From: Fasciola hepatica
Taxonomy: Eukaryota; Platyhelminthes; Trematoda; Plagiorchiida; Fasciolidae
DNA: 64,000 nt
Direction of reading: 5' to 3'
NCBI GenBank assembly: GCA_948099385.1
Contig: CANUEZ040000193.1
Location: forward strand, 74,501-138,500
This document shows, piece after piece, positions 31,869-43,429 of the stretch (the stretch's first letter is position 1; every line of letters begins with the position of its first letter). A model generated the notes under the pieces. The model was not told where the DNA came from. It did not search any database and saw only the letters and a list, made by a program, of their open reading frames with translations. The translations under genes and the position numbers were made by a program.

Positions 31869-32092
31869 CCACCCAGTATTCCCGTGCCTACTCATCTGTC
31901 TACCTGCACCCTCCGATGGTAAATCTTCACCAGGGTATAATTTGAATCTTCTGAAATGGTAACGGATAATCTGCGTCTAAGTGTACACAGGTGAATCACA
32001 ACTGTGGTTTCTGTTAGTTATTAGTGTCTGGGTTGCTGCTAACCCAACGAACAATGAGACTGCATGTTCAAGTGCTCATATGAAAGGTAAGT

Positions 32093-32770
32093 AATGGAGT
32101 CACAGGCAGTGTACTTGGTCCCTTGCTTTTTCTGATGTATATCAACGACGCAAATATAGCCTTCCATATCTATTCTTTCCATCTTTGTGATGTAAGTACG
32201 ACACTCAGAAACATTTGCGCGGATCTATCTGCACTTAGTCGTTGGTGCCACGACAAACTTCTTAGCTGTTAAATGTCAAGTTTTATTGATACTAGTGATA
32301 TTCATCCCCGAGATTTTGAAATTGCAATGGGTCTCTTATTACTTGCTCATTCACCATTCGTCATCTTGACCTCGCCCTCTCAGTATCCCTGATTTTTTTC
32401 ACAGCTTGCTTTTATCGTATCAGCTACAGCTAGGTGAAGCCTGAATCTTGTTTGCTGCGCTTCCTATCCTCAGGAGAGTATCATTTGTATCCCTTAATCC
32501 CATGTTAGACCCTAGCTTGAATACTACCCATTAATTTTACCAAGCATGCCTGAATCTATTAGGATGGCTCTAAAAATAATACAAAGCCTCTGTTACTTGG
32601 ATGGCCCGCAGTGTTAAGCTACGATGAACATTGCCAGTACATAAATAATGACTCTTTGACTTTGTCCCTTGAAACAAAATTTAGTTTGCTTGCATATATT
32701 GCTACATCAACGGCCCTAGTTATTATCAAAATAGTAGCTGAGTTTGCTCTATGGCCGCGCTTCTTTCTCC
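32093..32770 (+). mobile_element. CR1/jockey-like LINE RT scrap
   Basis: The start reads GVTGSVLGPLLFLMYINDA, the RT block ahead of the catalytic site. LSALSRWCHDKLLSC and later LETKFSLLAY-like pieces follow. No YADD and no ends are visible. It is a short, old remnant. Confidence 0.65.
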
Positions 32771-33779
32771 TAGTTTGTGGTAAGCTCTAGACTAAGCCGT
32801 CTATCAGTATTTCAGAACTTCAAACCGAGTCTCAAGTTCTGTCTACACGTACTTCGTACCTTCCGTTACCCATGTCCTGGATCCTTATCAGAAGATGGAA
32901 CATTCGAGAATGGTCTTGACTTTAAGTGGCATACTCGGGCCTCTATCCTCATCGTATCATTTGAAATTCCAAAGATCAAACGGATTCATTGCTGTATCTA
33001 TTTTCATGCCCGTTTTTCATTTGGGTGGTTTTACCATCATCCCAAAAATCCCCACTAGCCGCGACTGCAATATGTTTACCACAGCAAATCTCAGCACGCG
33101 CAGATGGGACGAAAACAGAACATAAATGGGCTCAGATATAGTATTTTTACATTTTTATATTTATACCATATTTTATCACATAACTGGGGAATGAAAGAAC
33201 CTAGGTTTGATAAAATGTTGATATGTGGTAAATAAAGTACAGACAAATATATCGAAATAACACGGGTTATTTCATTTGCTTATTTTCAGTCTGTGAATGT
33301 TAGTTACTCATTCTGTAACAAGTCTATTTTTAATTTAACAGTTACACCTGCTTTCAGTTTCGCTACTTATACAAACCGAGAAATACTCAGTGATCGAAAA
33401 ATTTCGTAAAGGTTTGGCGGGAAATTTTCGTTTCATTTCTTAACAATAAGGATCAAAGTTTCCCATGAAGAGCCCATTGTTGCGCAACGAACCACGTCCG
33501 AGGAAGTTCGTCAGCCTGTATTCTCTATCAGTTCCAGACAATCATTCAACCTGGACAGTCGACGAAAACCCAAGATTTACTGGGGATGCTGTCCTGGTCA
33601 AGGTGCCATTGCACACAAATGTGGTTTTCACAAAACAGTATGAGTGGTTAACGCGTGTAAAGTGACAATTTCAGCTATACAATAGCTAACGAGTGGATAG
33701 ATCAAATAAAGGTGTTTTCTTTGTGTTTTGTCTACTCCCAAACATTGAAATAGTAAGTTGCGAAATTCAATCTTTCCAG
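32771..33779. other. Unassigned intronic stretch
   Basis: AT-rich intronic DNA. Small open frames such as 33465-33665 have no recognised product. AATAAA-like words occur but have no gene context. Confidence 0.4.
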
Positions 33780-34045
33780 GGTATCTTCGACCGGCCTGTG
33801 CAATACCGCCGTTTCCAGCCTTTTACTCTACGGTTGCCAGATCACCCCGCATTGGGAATGCTCGAGGGCTTTCCATGTTTGACCACCGATGTCTTTGAAG
33901 CATTGCTCGTGTCTGGTGGGGACATCGTGTAGACATTGACTAGATTCGTTGTCACGTTGTACGCAGTTTGACCGAAGTATCATTCTGCACCGCCTCCGGT
34001 CGCTGGGACATATTTGTCCATCGTATACCTTCCTATGCTAGAAAC
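33780..34045 (+). mobile_element. RTE C-terminal scrap
   Basis: The DNA follows the RTE 3' coding region: TTTTACTCTACGGTTG, then GATGTCTTTGAAGCATTGCTCGTGTCTGGTGGG, then the CACCGCCTCCGGTCGCTGGG block (compare 17867-18070). It ends at ACCTTCC about 310 bp before GID8 exon 2. Confidence 0.75.
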
Positions 34046-34356
34046 AACAAAATGTACGGGGGGAAAGCAAAGTAACTACGCACTGCTCCTCTTGACCGTC
34101 CACCTTCTGCTTCCCGTAGTACTTTATTCCCCCAAAATTTTTACCGTTCAATGGTGCTGGTATCATCCTTGATTTTTTACTCGTTGGTAAATGATAAAAA
34201 ATACACCTTAATGAATCGCATATCGTTCGAGACTTCACGGGGTACCAAACTAGTGAAATAACTAATGACCTAAGGGGTTCTAATTTGATTTCAAACGTCT
34301 TTTTACATACCAGCTGACATCGAATCTTTTATACTTTCCGATTCCCATCATATTAG

Positions 34357-34791
34357 CTTCGACAGCTACAGATGCTGGAGCTTATCCGCAATCACAAACT
34401 GGAAGATGCTCTTATATTCGCGCAGTCATACCTGGCTGATCCGGTCGCCAAACGACTTTCTGATCACCCGCAACTACTGAACGAAATGCAAAATACAATG
34501 GCTCTCTTGGCATTTGACGACCCAGCTCAGAGTATCTACGGTTGTTTACTTGGTCCTCAGCACGCAGAACTCGTGGCTGGTGCATTAAATCGAGCTATTT
34601 TGAGGCACATAGAAGCTTCGGGGGATGATTTGGATGGTATAGATGAAGGAAAAACTTCAGCTACAGCCAATACAATCGGCTACTCTGGTACCTCGTCAAC
34701 TGTCCCAAGATTGACTAAAATGATGGCTATGCTCTTGCATTTTCGCGAATTGGCTCAATTGGAACTGCCAGCTGAACTGGCTTCTTTATGA
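34357..34791 (+). CDS. GID8: GID8 exon 2 (rest of CTLH, CRA)
   Basis: This exon supplies codons 131-274. It begins LRQLQMLELIRN right after the acceptor, which restores the animal GID8 sequence without a gap (exon 1 ends YFQ; the vertebrate protein reads YFH-LQQQHLIELI). CTLH continues to LALLAFDDP-like sequence (ALLAFDDPAQSIYGCLL), and the CRA region runs through LNRAILRHIE to LTKMMAMLLHFRELAQLELP. A Gly/Ser/Thr-rich insert of about 25 residues separates the last CRA helices. The C-terminus is shorter than in vertebrates. With exon 1 the protein has 274 residues, compared with about 228 in humans. Confidence 0.92.
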   Translation, partial: LRQLQMLELIRNHKLEDALIFAQSYLADPVAKRLSDHPQLLNEMQNTMALLAFDDPAQSIYGCLLGPQHAELVAGALNRAILRHIEASGDDLDGIDEGKTSATANTIGYSGTSSTVPRLTKMMAMLLHFRELAQLELPAELASL

Positions 34792-37700
34792 ACTGTGATA
34801 CATATGTATTCTCCAAAGTTTTATTCTCTGCACCCGTTTTTCATAAGTTTCGGCTTTCATTGCACAACGACATGCCTGCCGAACGACCATCAAGTTGATG
34901 TTGCATCATGGCGAGACGATAACAGCCTGTTACTTGAAATTTTTTCATTATGTAAATGGCCGTCACGCTGTGCTGAATCTCAGTGATCCCCACCATCACT
35001 CTAATTTCAACGACACCTAGAACCCTAATGCGTTGACCATTTTCTCGTCTGTCGTAATCAATATATCAACTCGATGGTGACACTTGTTTTCCTTTAAGTA
35101 GTGGATGTAAGCGGCTTTCACGATCGACTTGCCCACCATATAGAATAGATCGGACGACTTCAGTTCTCTAAAAGCACGATTGTTATTTTATCTCTCCCGA
35201 CAGGAGACTGTGTCTCAATGTATCCTCAAACAAACGACAAATTCGCAGTCAAGGAAGGTTTGGCATAAGTCCTCATCGCTTAGATGTTAATATGCTTTTC
35301 CGAAACAATGCTACATGCTGTTGATTATGCATTACCATAATCCTGGTTAGGACAAGACTGATTGCATAATTTAGCTTTTCAGATGTATTTGAGACTGAGT
35401 TGGATTTCTCAGACCGCAATTGTTCCGTTCTAAAATTACACTAACCAGGGTTTTATGCAATCACTTACCATTCAAGGAGTACTTATTTAAGTACTTTTGA
35501 GATTGAAATCTGACATGCGGATGTTGTGCTGCTAGTAGTACTGGTTTAAAATGTCAATCCCACCATCCCTCATTTACTGTGTATAAGGTGGTAAGTATGG
35601 TGCTGGTTTTATTCAGAATTCTTGAGAACCCCCTAAACCAACGAGGGTTGATTAAATCTATCGATTAGCGTAATTTTGCTAAAGCTGCTCCTAGGAAAAT
35701 GGCTGAGGGCAGTGTATGGTCGATATACTGATGGAATTTGTTTGAGTCTGAAACCAGAGTGACCCGATTGGAGACGGGAACCTTTATACTGTAACTTAGA
35801 TCCGGTCATCACAAAGATAACATATCTTGGTGTGGTGGGATAGCTTGCGGGTCTCGATGACCCAGCGAGCTTCACAGTATGGCGGGCGATTTATTCAAGC
35901 CTGAATAGTCAATGGACATAGACCAGATACAGTTTAATCCCCTGACAGACACATTGACCATATCTGTCTGGTTTCTGCGATGGGTTGAACGGTTACCGAA
36001 GTTTGCATACAGCGTAGATCGTCGCTCAGGATAATGGTGACCGCTAAGCCTGTTGCACTGATGAATATGGCTAATGATATGTAAGTCACTGCTCAGACCT
36101 CTGAGCCCTGCTTTCGCTCTTTGTCTTCCGGCCTTAACCGTCTCCATTCATCCCATCTTACACCATTTGCTGCTTCTAGCAATTTGACCACATCTCGTTG
36201 TTGAATGCGTTCGCAAGCAAGTTAGTATCCTAGACAGCGTGCTAACCCCCGTACCAGTCGTCACTAAGTTTACCTTATGTGCGGCGTTTATTTATTAGCT
36301 GATGACGTTTATTGTATGCGCGAGACGAGAATCCAGGATGCAAATAGTATAGCACAACCGACGGCTGCTAGACCCATAAAGTATTTCTTATGGGTAAATG
36401 CTTTATGGACGGTCTGCTGAGGGTAAAAGCGAGTACAGTTTTGTGAAGTAGGTTTGACATGTAGTCTGCTATGTGCGGTAGTGCTTCGTCTTTCAATTTG
36501 TGTCCGAAAAGAGTCATAGCAAGCGATGTTAATTCGCAGTTTAGTCATATGCTAATCGACTGAAATTCCGACTAACGAATTTCACGATAAACTCATCGGG
36601 ATTCCCCACACAAGCTGGATCTCTGACACCAGTTAGTATATTAAGTGCATCGGAACCCTGTCTGTATGATCATTATGCTTTTCTCGCCCAGCAAACTGAT
36701 ACTGGCTTTAGAATTCTTTGGTTTAGTCCAGATCATCGATTCTTCACGCAAAATTTGCGGCATAGGAACAACAATTCGACAGACGCAGACTTATCACATA
36801 GAATAAGTCACCGTTGGTGCAATGCTGTCGTCAACTAGACTGCATTGGATCACGTTTGTGGTCTCCGACAATGTTGTTTTAGCTGCACTTCAATTCACTG
36901 GACGTCGCCACAGGTCACAAACCCTGCTCATGGCTCTTGTTCGGCATTTGGTCACAGCGATTGAATCTCAAGAATCAGTGTACCAAGCCAACGGAAACGC
37001 CACATTGTCATTGAAAGCAATTCGATGTGAGGTCGTGAGCAGTCTTTGGATTTGAGGATCTAAATAGGCTACTTGAACGAAAGTAACTGCTGTGGTGGGG
37101 GTTTTCAGCTTGACAAATTAGGGCAAGTGTCTGAATGTTTGTGGTCCATGTCATAGAAATTGCATAATCCACTTTTTTGAGCCCATCCGGTCCACAGTTG
37201 AATCGCTTACGTAAAAGATCGATTCAGTTGAATTCGTTGAACTTTGAAACTGCTTATATTTTTCGTGTAAACTGTCATACCCTACTTATTTCGAAAGACA
37301 CTGTGGAGCTCAGTAAATTGGGTTCTACCATGGAGGGCTCAGCTGTACATCTGCAACTGCAGGGCTAAGATAAATTGCGTTCGAGTTGGTTAGTTACATC
37401 GGTTTCTTAGGAAATTCTAATAATGAAGCGACCCGCGATAGCGACAAAACTGGTTTACTACATGAACATGAACGAACAACCCGAACAACAGGTCAGGTAC
37501 TTAGGGGGAAAATTCAGTTGGTCAAGTCTTCGTCACGAAACGAAGCGCCATGGATTGCAGCCATTGTAGGTCAAAAGGAAGGTGCGGGAGGGTTATCTTG
37601 TAGCACGGAAGTGTGCAAGAGCTTAATCCGAACAATCTGGGCTCAACTGGAGTTCACGGCCCTTAAGCGTATGGAAAACAACTTCAAATCCTAATATACT

Positions 37701-38624
37701 CAAAAAAAAAACGTAGAATGCTATGGGATATCCTGTCCACTAAGTTCATTACTATATAGTAAACACATCGACCCATTGAGGAAAATGTGCCTAAAAGCTG
37801 TGAAAACGTGATTTGGACCAATTAGTTAAAGTGACGGTGACCCCACCTGTTCGCATAGCTAGAGGCAGACGTGTATCAAGGACGCATTCGGAGTGTTTCT
37901 TCTTTTTTGCGATGCATTTCGAGTATTACTAACGTTAAATAACGACGACAGCGTTCACAGGTTCGGTTCCTTCGAAGTGGTTACCATCCTAATGCTATAG
38001 GCACGCAAACCACTGTTATTTGTTCCCAGAAAGACAACTATTAACCTACAAAAGATAAAAAGCGAACAAAACGACTAACTTTCAGTCAACGTCCCCGCAA
38101 CCGACGAGTACGTGGAAATCTCAAGTGTCTGATATTAGACTCTAGTTTGCTACCCGTGTAGCAACTTTCAAAAGCTGCACAAAGTCGAAATTGCAATGAA
38201 ACTAGACAACTCCCTTGATGTATTGCTGGTTGTGCTGGAAAATAAAGCTGGGTCGTAAATCACTCCAAAAAAGTTGGGATGGTGGGACGAGGTGTTCACT
38301 GAGAACAAAAGTTTGACCTGGAGCGCCTTGGGAATTACTGGCGATATTTGTGAGAATAAATTTAGAAATTCTGTCGTCAAAATAGCGATGGCAGCTCTGC
38401 GAAGGTTTGCAGTGAAGAAAGACTAACTGAGTGAGATATCAAACGAAAGGAGAGGAAATTTACTGAAACCCATTCTCCATCAACTGCAAAACGTCCTACC
38501 CAAAAACCAAATTGCGCCTGTTGTAAATCCAAATTCCTTAAGTCTTCATTTTGTTTAGCAGATAGATTTCGGGGGCATTTTTTCACGATGTGCAGCATTG
38601 TACACGTTATTCCGCTTCCTGTGC
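34792..38624. other. Unassigned stretch downstream of GID8
   Basis: The GID8 3' UTR must begin here, but no AATAAA close to the stop was seen. The rest has only short open frames (for example 36822-37055 and 37386-37694, both plus) without recognised domains. No transposon motif was found. Confidence 0.4.
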
Positions 38625-38957
38625 TGTGCTATCGACTGCTACTTCGGTAATCAGAATCCACATTTGGACTGTTTGCGTTCTTTATTCTCATTGGTCAATT
38701 CTTCTGGCTGGACGTCCATCGTGTATTGGGCCTTTTTTTGCTCGAACCACCAACCGACCGCTGGCAGTTCACCTCAAATGTAGGTTTTGCTTCTGTTACC
38801 CATTTTTCTTGTTTACTACAACATGTATCACTGATAATTATTTTATTATTACAGAACCAACATCTTACCGAGAACCTGGCACCGTGTCGACCTCGGGTGC
38901 GTCTCTATTCAGGTCGCAAACCAATGTAGATCGTTAACAAAAGATTTGTTATCTACA
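38625..38957. repeat. Dispersed repeat Y, copy 1
   Basis: Similar to 51857-52183. The best shared block is CTCAAATGTAGGTTTTGC through TTTTATTATTACAGAA to CTTACCGAGAAC. The internal TTATTATTACAG looks like a splice acceptor but also occurs in the other copy, so it is not evidence for a gene. Confidence 0.7.
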
Positions 38958-40083
38958 CGATATGCGAACTTCTGCCTGTGTTTCCGCAGCAGTGACGAAA
39001 GTTTTGAATCGAAAGCAGATGACTTTTCAAAATCCGTACTGGAAAATATATCAAATAAATTGAGTAACGTCTATGTGGAACCCGACGAGCGTCTTAATTT
39101 ACATAAAACAACGTTACTTAGCTGAAATTGGGAACCAGACATCTCTCCAATGTGTCAATGGGATCAGTCATCGATTAACTGAATTTCTTCTCTCAGTATA
39201 ATAAAATAACTCGGTAAAAACGACGTTTCTTTCGCCGTATCGACTGCTTCTTAGATTAGGATAAAGACTTATGGTTCGAGGTATTAAAAGTGTTCCTGAT
39301 GATGGACGTAGCTGGATAGTAATTTCAGTGCTTTGTAGCTGTCGCTAGTTGCAAACTGAACTGAACGTATGACTCAAATAGCAATTCGAAACCAATTTAT
39401 ACTTGATTAAGCCCAATCGTGTAAGAATTAAAGTAAAACATATAAAAGAATGCGAAAGTGAATGCTGAAGAGAGTAAATGCATGCTCGCAAGTCCCTCGG
39501 TTTACATTAGATTACTGGTCACCGAAATTTTGCTAGCTTTTTTGTATCACCGAACAGAAGTAGTGGAATTTGAACCAGTTTTGCCTACGGGGGATTTAGT
39601 TGATGGACCTCTGAGATAGCCAAAATGTAATTGTTCATATGTTCGAAGGATTATCACAGAGCCAATTTCCAGTCAAGTTCGGTCTTTTTTACTGAATGTT
39701 GGGTGGAAGATTATTTTGTGTTCTTCCGCGAATCAAAGGCCGCTAAGTGTAGACGATGGTCTTTATATTGGCTTCGTCCGAAATCGGATTGATCTCGGAG
39801 CTCATCTAGCCAACGGTCAAAATGCAAAACTGAACAAGTTCAACGTGCTTTACACTGGCTGTAGAAGTTTGATTCAGACAAACATTACCCATTAACTGGG
39901 TTTGGTGACTTCGGTTGCTATCTCCGAGCAGCAACCTCAACCAGAATTAATGAGAAAAGACAACAGCAGGACTGGAAAAGCATGTGACAAAACGTCTCCT
40001 AGGTCAAAAAGCGTCCCATATGAACAAGGCTCGATTGTATTATTGTCATGAGAGTATGGAGCTATTTGATCCGACCCACTAAC
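38958..40083. other. Unassigned stretch
   Basis: AT-rich DNA with no recognised ORF, repeat or RNA gene. Confidence 0.4.
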
Positions 40084-40203
40084 TCTAGTGAGAATTTTTT
40101 CCGCCTGTGAATTATCTTGTTTTATTAGCGTAGGAAACAATGAACGTATAATTTTGTAGTATGCAAGGATCAGTTTCTTCCGTCGGGGTTGCTCGTGTTC
40201 GAT
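40084..40203 (-). CDS. Weak candidate host exon, 40 codons
   Basis: On the minus strand an open frame begins right after TTTTGTATTTTGCAG, a good acceptor, and meets the donor-like AGA|GTTAGT. The peptide is Lys/Arg-rich (EQPRRKKLILAYYKIIRSLF, then PTLIKQDNSQAEKILTR) and reads like protein rather than chance. I do not recognise the family. The frame stays open beyond the donor to 39937, and no neighbouring exon was found. Confidence 0.22.
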
Positions 40204-41855
40204 CTGCAAAATACAAAATATAGAAAACTCTATGAGCACAAATGCTCAGTACGTGTACCAACAGGATCCTACACTTACATAAATCGAACACCGATATGGC
40301 TGCAAACAGCCGCCTCATTACAGTCTGTTGGCCCATATACCCAAGCGTTGCACGCAACGTATAGTTCCGACTGGTGTGGGCGACCAAGGCTTGAGGGTGA
40401 AATAAGGCTGACATGATTCATCCCTCATTCTATCGATCGGCCATCCTGTTGCTCGTGATTTCGCGGGATCGGTACTGAGCAGGAGCTGACGAACTGTCTG
40501 CCAGTGAGACTAAGCCGTCTATCGAACGACGTGACAGATCATACCCTCATAGGAGCCACATTGTAAAAGTGAAGATCGTTGAAAGTACACTGACGAACAC
40601 CGCTACTGGTGGTAAATTTGGATAAATGATTCATAAACAGGCAGCTTCAACTGCGTGTGTTGAAAGAATAAATACAGGAAACTGATGCACCGTATCTCAA
40701 ATTCGTTTTCACTAGTTTTTGTCAGACTTGAAGTTTGTTTCAGGAATGCAACTAAAGTCTTGACAGTCTTCGTAGTCAATGATTATTGAAACTAAAACGG
40801 AATGATTTGACCCAGTTCTATACAGCGCGGATACAACCAAATGGTATCTCAAACAAAGATAGAGACCTTAGTCCATTCCTAGCGGGGACGGCAAACCAAT
40901 CGAGAGCAACAATTCGAATAAGAAGCGGTGACTATTTTGGAAGTGTCCCACGGTGGATGAAAAGAAACCCACTGAGAACCGGGCGAAACTCATCGGAATC
41001 CGGAAAGGAGGGGGGATAGAAAGATGCCGATTAGGACATTCATCGGAGCAATCGGACTAACACAGTAAGGGTGGTACGCAGGAGAACCAGCTCAAAGGCC
41101 GCGGGCACGTGGCCAAACATGAGCTGAAATGCATAAGGGGCCGGCGGACTGATGTTGCTGCAGTGCGTGTGTGAGCAAGAAGCGTGTCCGGGCATTTGGT
41201 CGTCAGACATTTGAATGATTGAATTACGCTTTATTCATTTAGGCCTGTCAAATGTCACGCTCCCAGAAAGTGGGTTAGGCGTAGCTCGTTCCCTTGGCCA
41301 TTCTCGGAATATATAGTTAATACCTGGTAACCCAGAATTATAAAGGCATACACTGATCATGAATCGACAGACGAAAGGGCTTGCGCTATGCTGTTATGCA
41401 AATGCATCACAATCAAATTATTTTGATCGTTATGACTTCACGACAGCTTCACACCGGAATTACTCAAGCCGAAGGCTTGAAACCAAGGTCAGCTGGATTG
41501 GTAGTGAGGTCTACCACAGCAGTGCCTGGTGAATCTGGAATTCAAGCCATTGTCCTTTTTGAGGTGATTGACACTTGATCCACTTGACTACCTCAGTGAA
41601 TAAAATGACTCACCTTAACGACTACATGCGACAGGCAAAACAGGATTCATCATTGGCCTTGTCTTAACCAATTGGGTGCTACGTCTGAAAAACTGAGGTT
41701 GGTTTGCGCGATAACGGGAACACTATACAGACTGTGACATTTTGGAAATACTACATTTCCAGGTTCAAAAACAATGGAAAAAGGTTTGGGACTGGATTTC
41801 TGCTACTTTTTGAGAGTGACATTTGACAGACTTAAATAAATATAGCGTAATTCAA
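40204..41855. other. Unassigned stretch
   Basis: No recognised ORF or repeat. Short frames such as 40786-41019 are unremarkable. Confidence 0.4.
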
Positions 41856-41972
41856 TCATTCGAATGTCTGGTGACCAAATATCCGACGGTCAAATTTCCA
41901 TTCGACCAAATGTCCGGCGACCAAATTTTCCATTCGACCATGTGTCCAGCGACCAAATGTCCGGGAGCCAGA
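41856..41972. repeat. Minisatellite with unit CATTCGACCAAATGTCCGGC
   Basis: Three imperfect units of 32-42 bp start with CATTCGA at 41858, 41899 and 41931. Inside each, the word GACCAAATxTCCG recurs. The array is short and degenerate. Confidence 0.8.
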
Positions 41973-43149
41973 AAGAGGTGTGTATATCGTCGTCCATGTT
42001 TACCTATACTGAATTTTCTGACCGTACAAATATCCTTAGATCTCGCTCGTCTCACCCCCTCGTTCGTTAAATCTCTACTCTTGTGCCCACTGGCACAGAA
42101 GGCGATAAGTGAATAGGATCGCTTAATTCCGTTTGATATATTATACAATAACAGAGGACTGAAATATACGGATTCCTTTGAGACTAAATTGTGAATAGTA
42201 ATCGAATGATGTACGAGAGTTTTTAAATACAGTCAGGAAGTACCAGAATGGGCGTCTTTTATAATAGTGCACAAACGAGAAGATAGAATCGCGTCAGGAA
42301 ATCACAGGTCGCAACGGCTCACCTGAAACAAAGAACAGAATAAAAGAGAACAGGTAGAAATAATTTAGTGTGGCTGTTTAATAACAACAGATAATCAAAG
42401 CTCCATGTGTGATTAGTAAATTTCAAAATGGCTTGTCGCCATTAAAAGAGCATGCAACAAATGATTTCACTTAGGGAAATTTTATCCTAGTAGTGAAACT
42501 TCGTACATCAGCCAGTTCGCGTATCACGAAATGAATGGGAGTTTTGGTACACATGTAAATCATCGAATGACCGAACAAATTAACAATGGCATTATGATTG
42601 AAAAGATGGGAAGAAGACAGTTTGCGAATTATTCTTCCCTACCTAGCACACTTCACACTGCGTAACATGTACTGTTTTGGGCAGGGGCTGCTATTCCTAG
42701 AAGCTGCACGATTTTCAAACACGTCGATAGTTTACTCTCTACTCGAGGATTCGTCGAGAACAACTTTTGGTTATTCTCTCCATTTTTGGTTGAAGTAAAT
42801 AAACTATTCAATTTCGCTCCGGAGTGTTCATATAAACGTCGGCAAACCCGGGGCTTAGTGGTTTTGTGTCTGTTTTTCCTTAAGCTAGTAGACAGGTTAG
42901 ACTCAGGCACTGCACGTTCCTTGTTCACGTATCGTGTATCTGCAACTATCGCCGTACAACTACGGCTACGGCTATCCTTCAGTGATTCCACACGCTGTGG
43001 AAATTGTGAACAATGAGCTTACGTCTAAATAACCAGGTAGTCGCATGCACAATTTTGTCTCACACAGTTAATCAAAATGCGCCCGAGAAAACTTGTCACT
43101 CAAATGGTAGCTTGTTCAGTCCCTGTAATTTGATTTAGATTGTAAGAAG
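41973..43149. other. Unassigned stretch
   Basis: No recognised genes. The open frames at 42653-42991 (minus) and 42786-43016 (plus) overlap each other and look like chance. Confidence 0.4.
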
Positions 43150-43260
43150 CGTACATGGGCAATGTTGTTGACGCTCATCAGGTATGCGTACCTGGTACTC
43201 TCCTGCCCAGTTATCTTTATACCGTGAAACAGATCGTGTGCTTCCGGGAAGTTTTGACCT
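43150..43260. repeat. Rearranged hammerhead repeat: two half motifs facing each other
   Basis: On the minus strand the 5' half is kept: ACCAGGTACGCATAC followed by CTGATGAG (core at 43174-43181) and CGTCAACAAC, matching 31424-31456. On the plus strand the 3' half is kept: GTGAAACAGATC and GTGTGCTTCCGGGAAG (43224-43250). The halves belong to different strands, so an inversion has split the ribozyme. The plus-strand half leads towards the PLE at 43430. Confidence 0.7.
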
Positions 43261-43429
43261 GTCCCCTAGGTATAATACTATCTGATGAGTGACGTAGGTT
43301 GTTGGGTTTACGATGGGGAACACTGATGGCCAAACCGTGCCCAAGCTAGCCTTGATACGTGTGAATGTGAGTGTAGACACCACCTCTTCCGGAAGCTCAT
43401 TCAGTGCATTAATTACCCTAAAAGATAAT

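Noticed and set aside
38590..38937. 115-codon ORF as a host gene
   Set aside because: Most of it lies in repeat Y, and the other copy does not keep the frame.
41856..41972. Repeats considered as a CRISPR-like array
   Set aside because: Units are imperfect, contiguous and without unique spacers, and the genome is eukaryotic.
43270..43280. Another CTGATGAG word near the PLE as a third hammerhead
   Set aside because: No stem II, GAAA or cleavage triplet follows, so only the core word is present by chance or decay.
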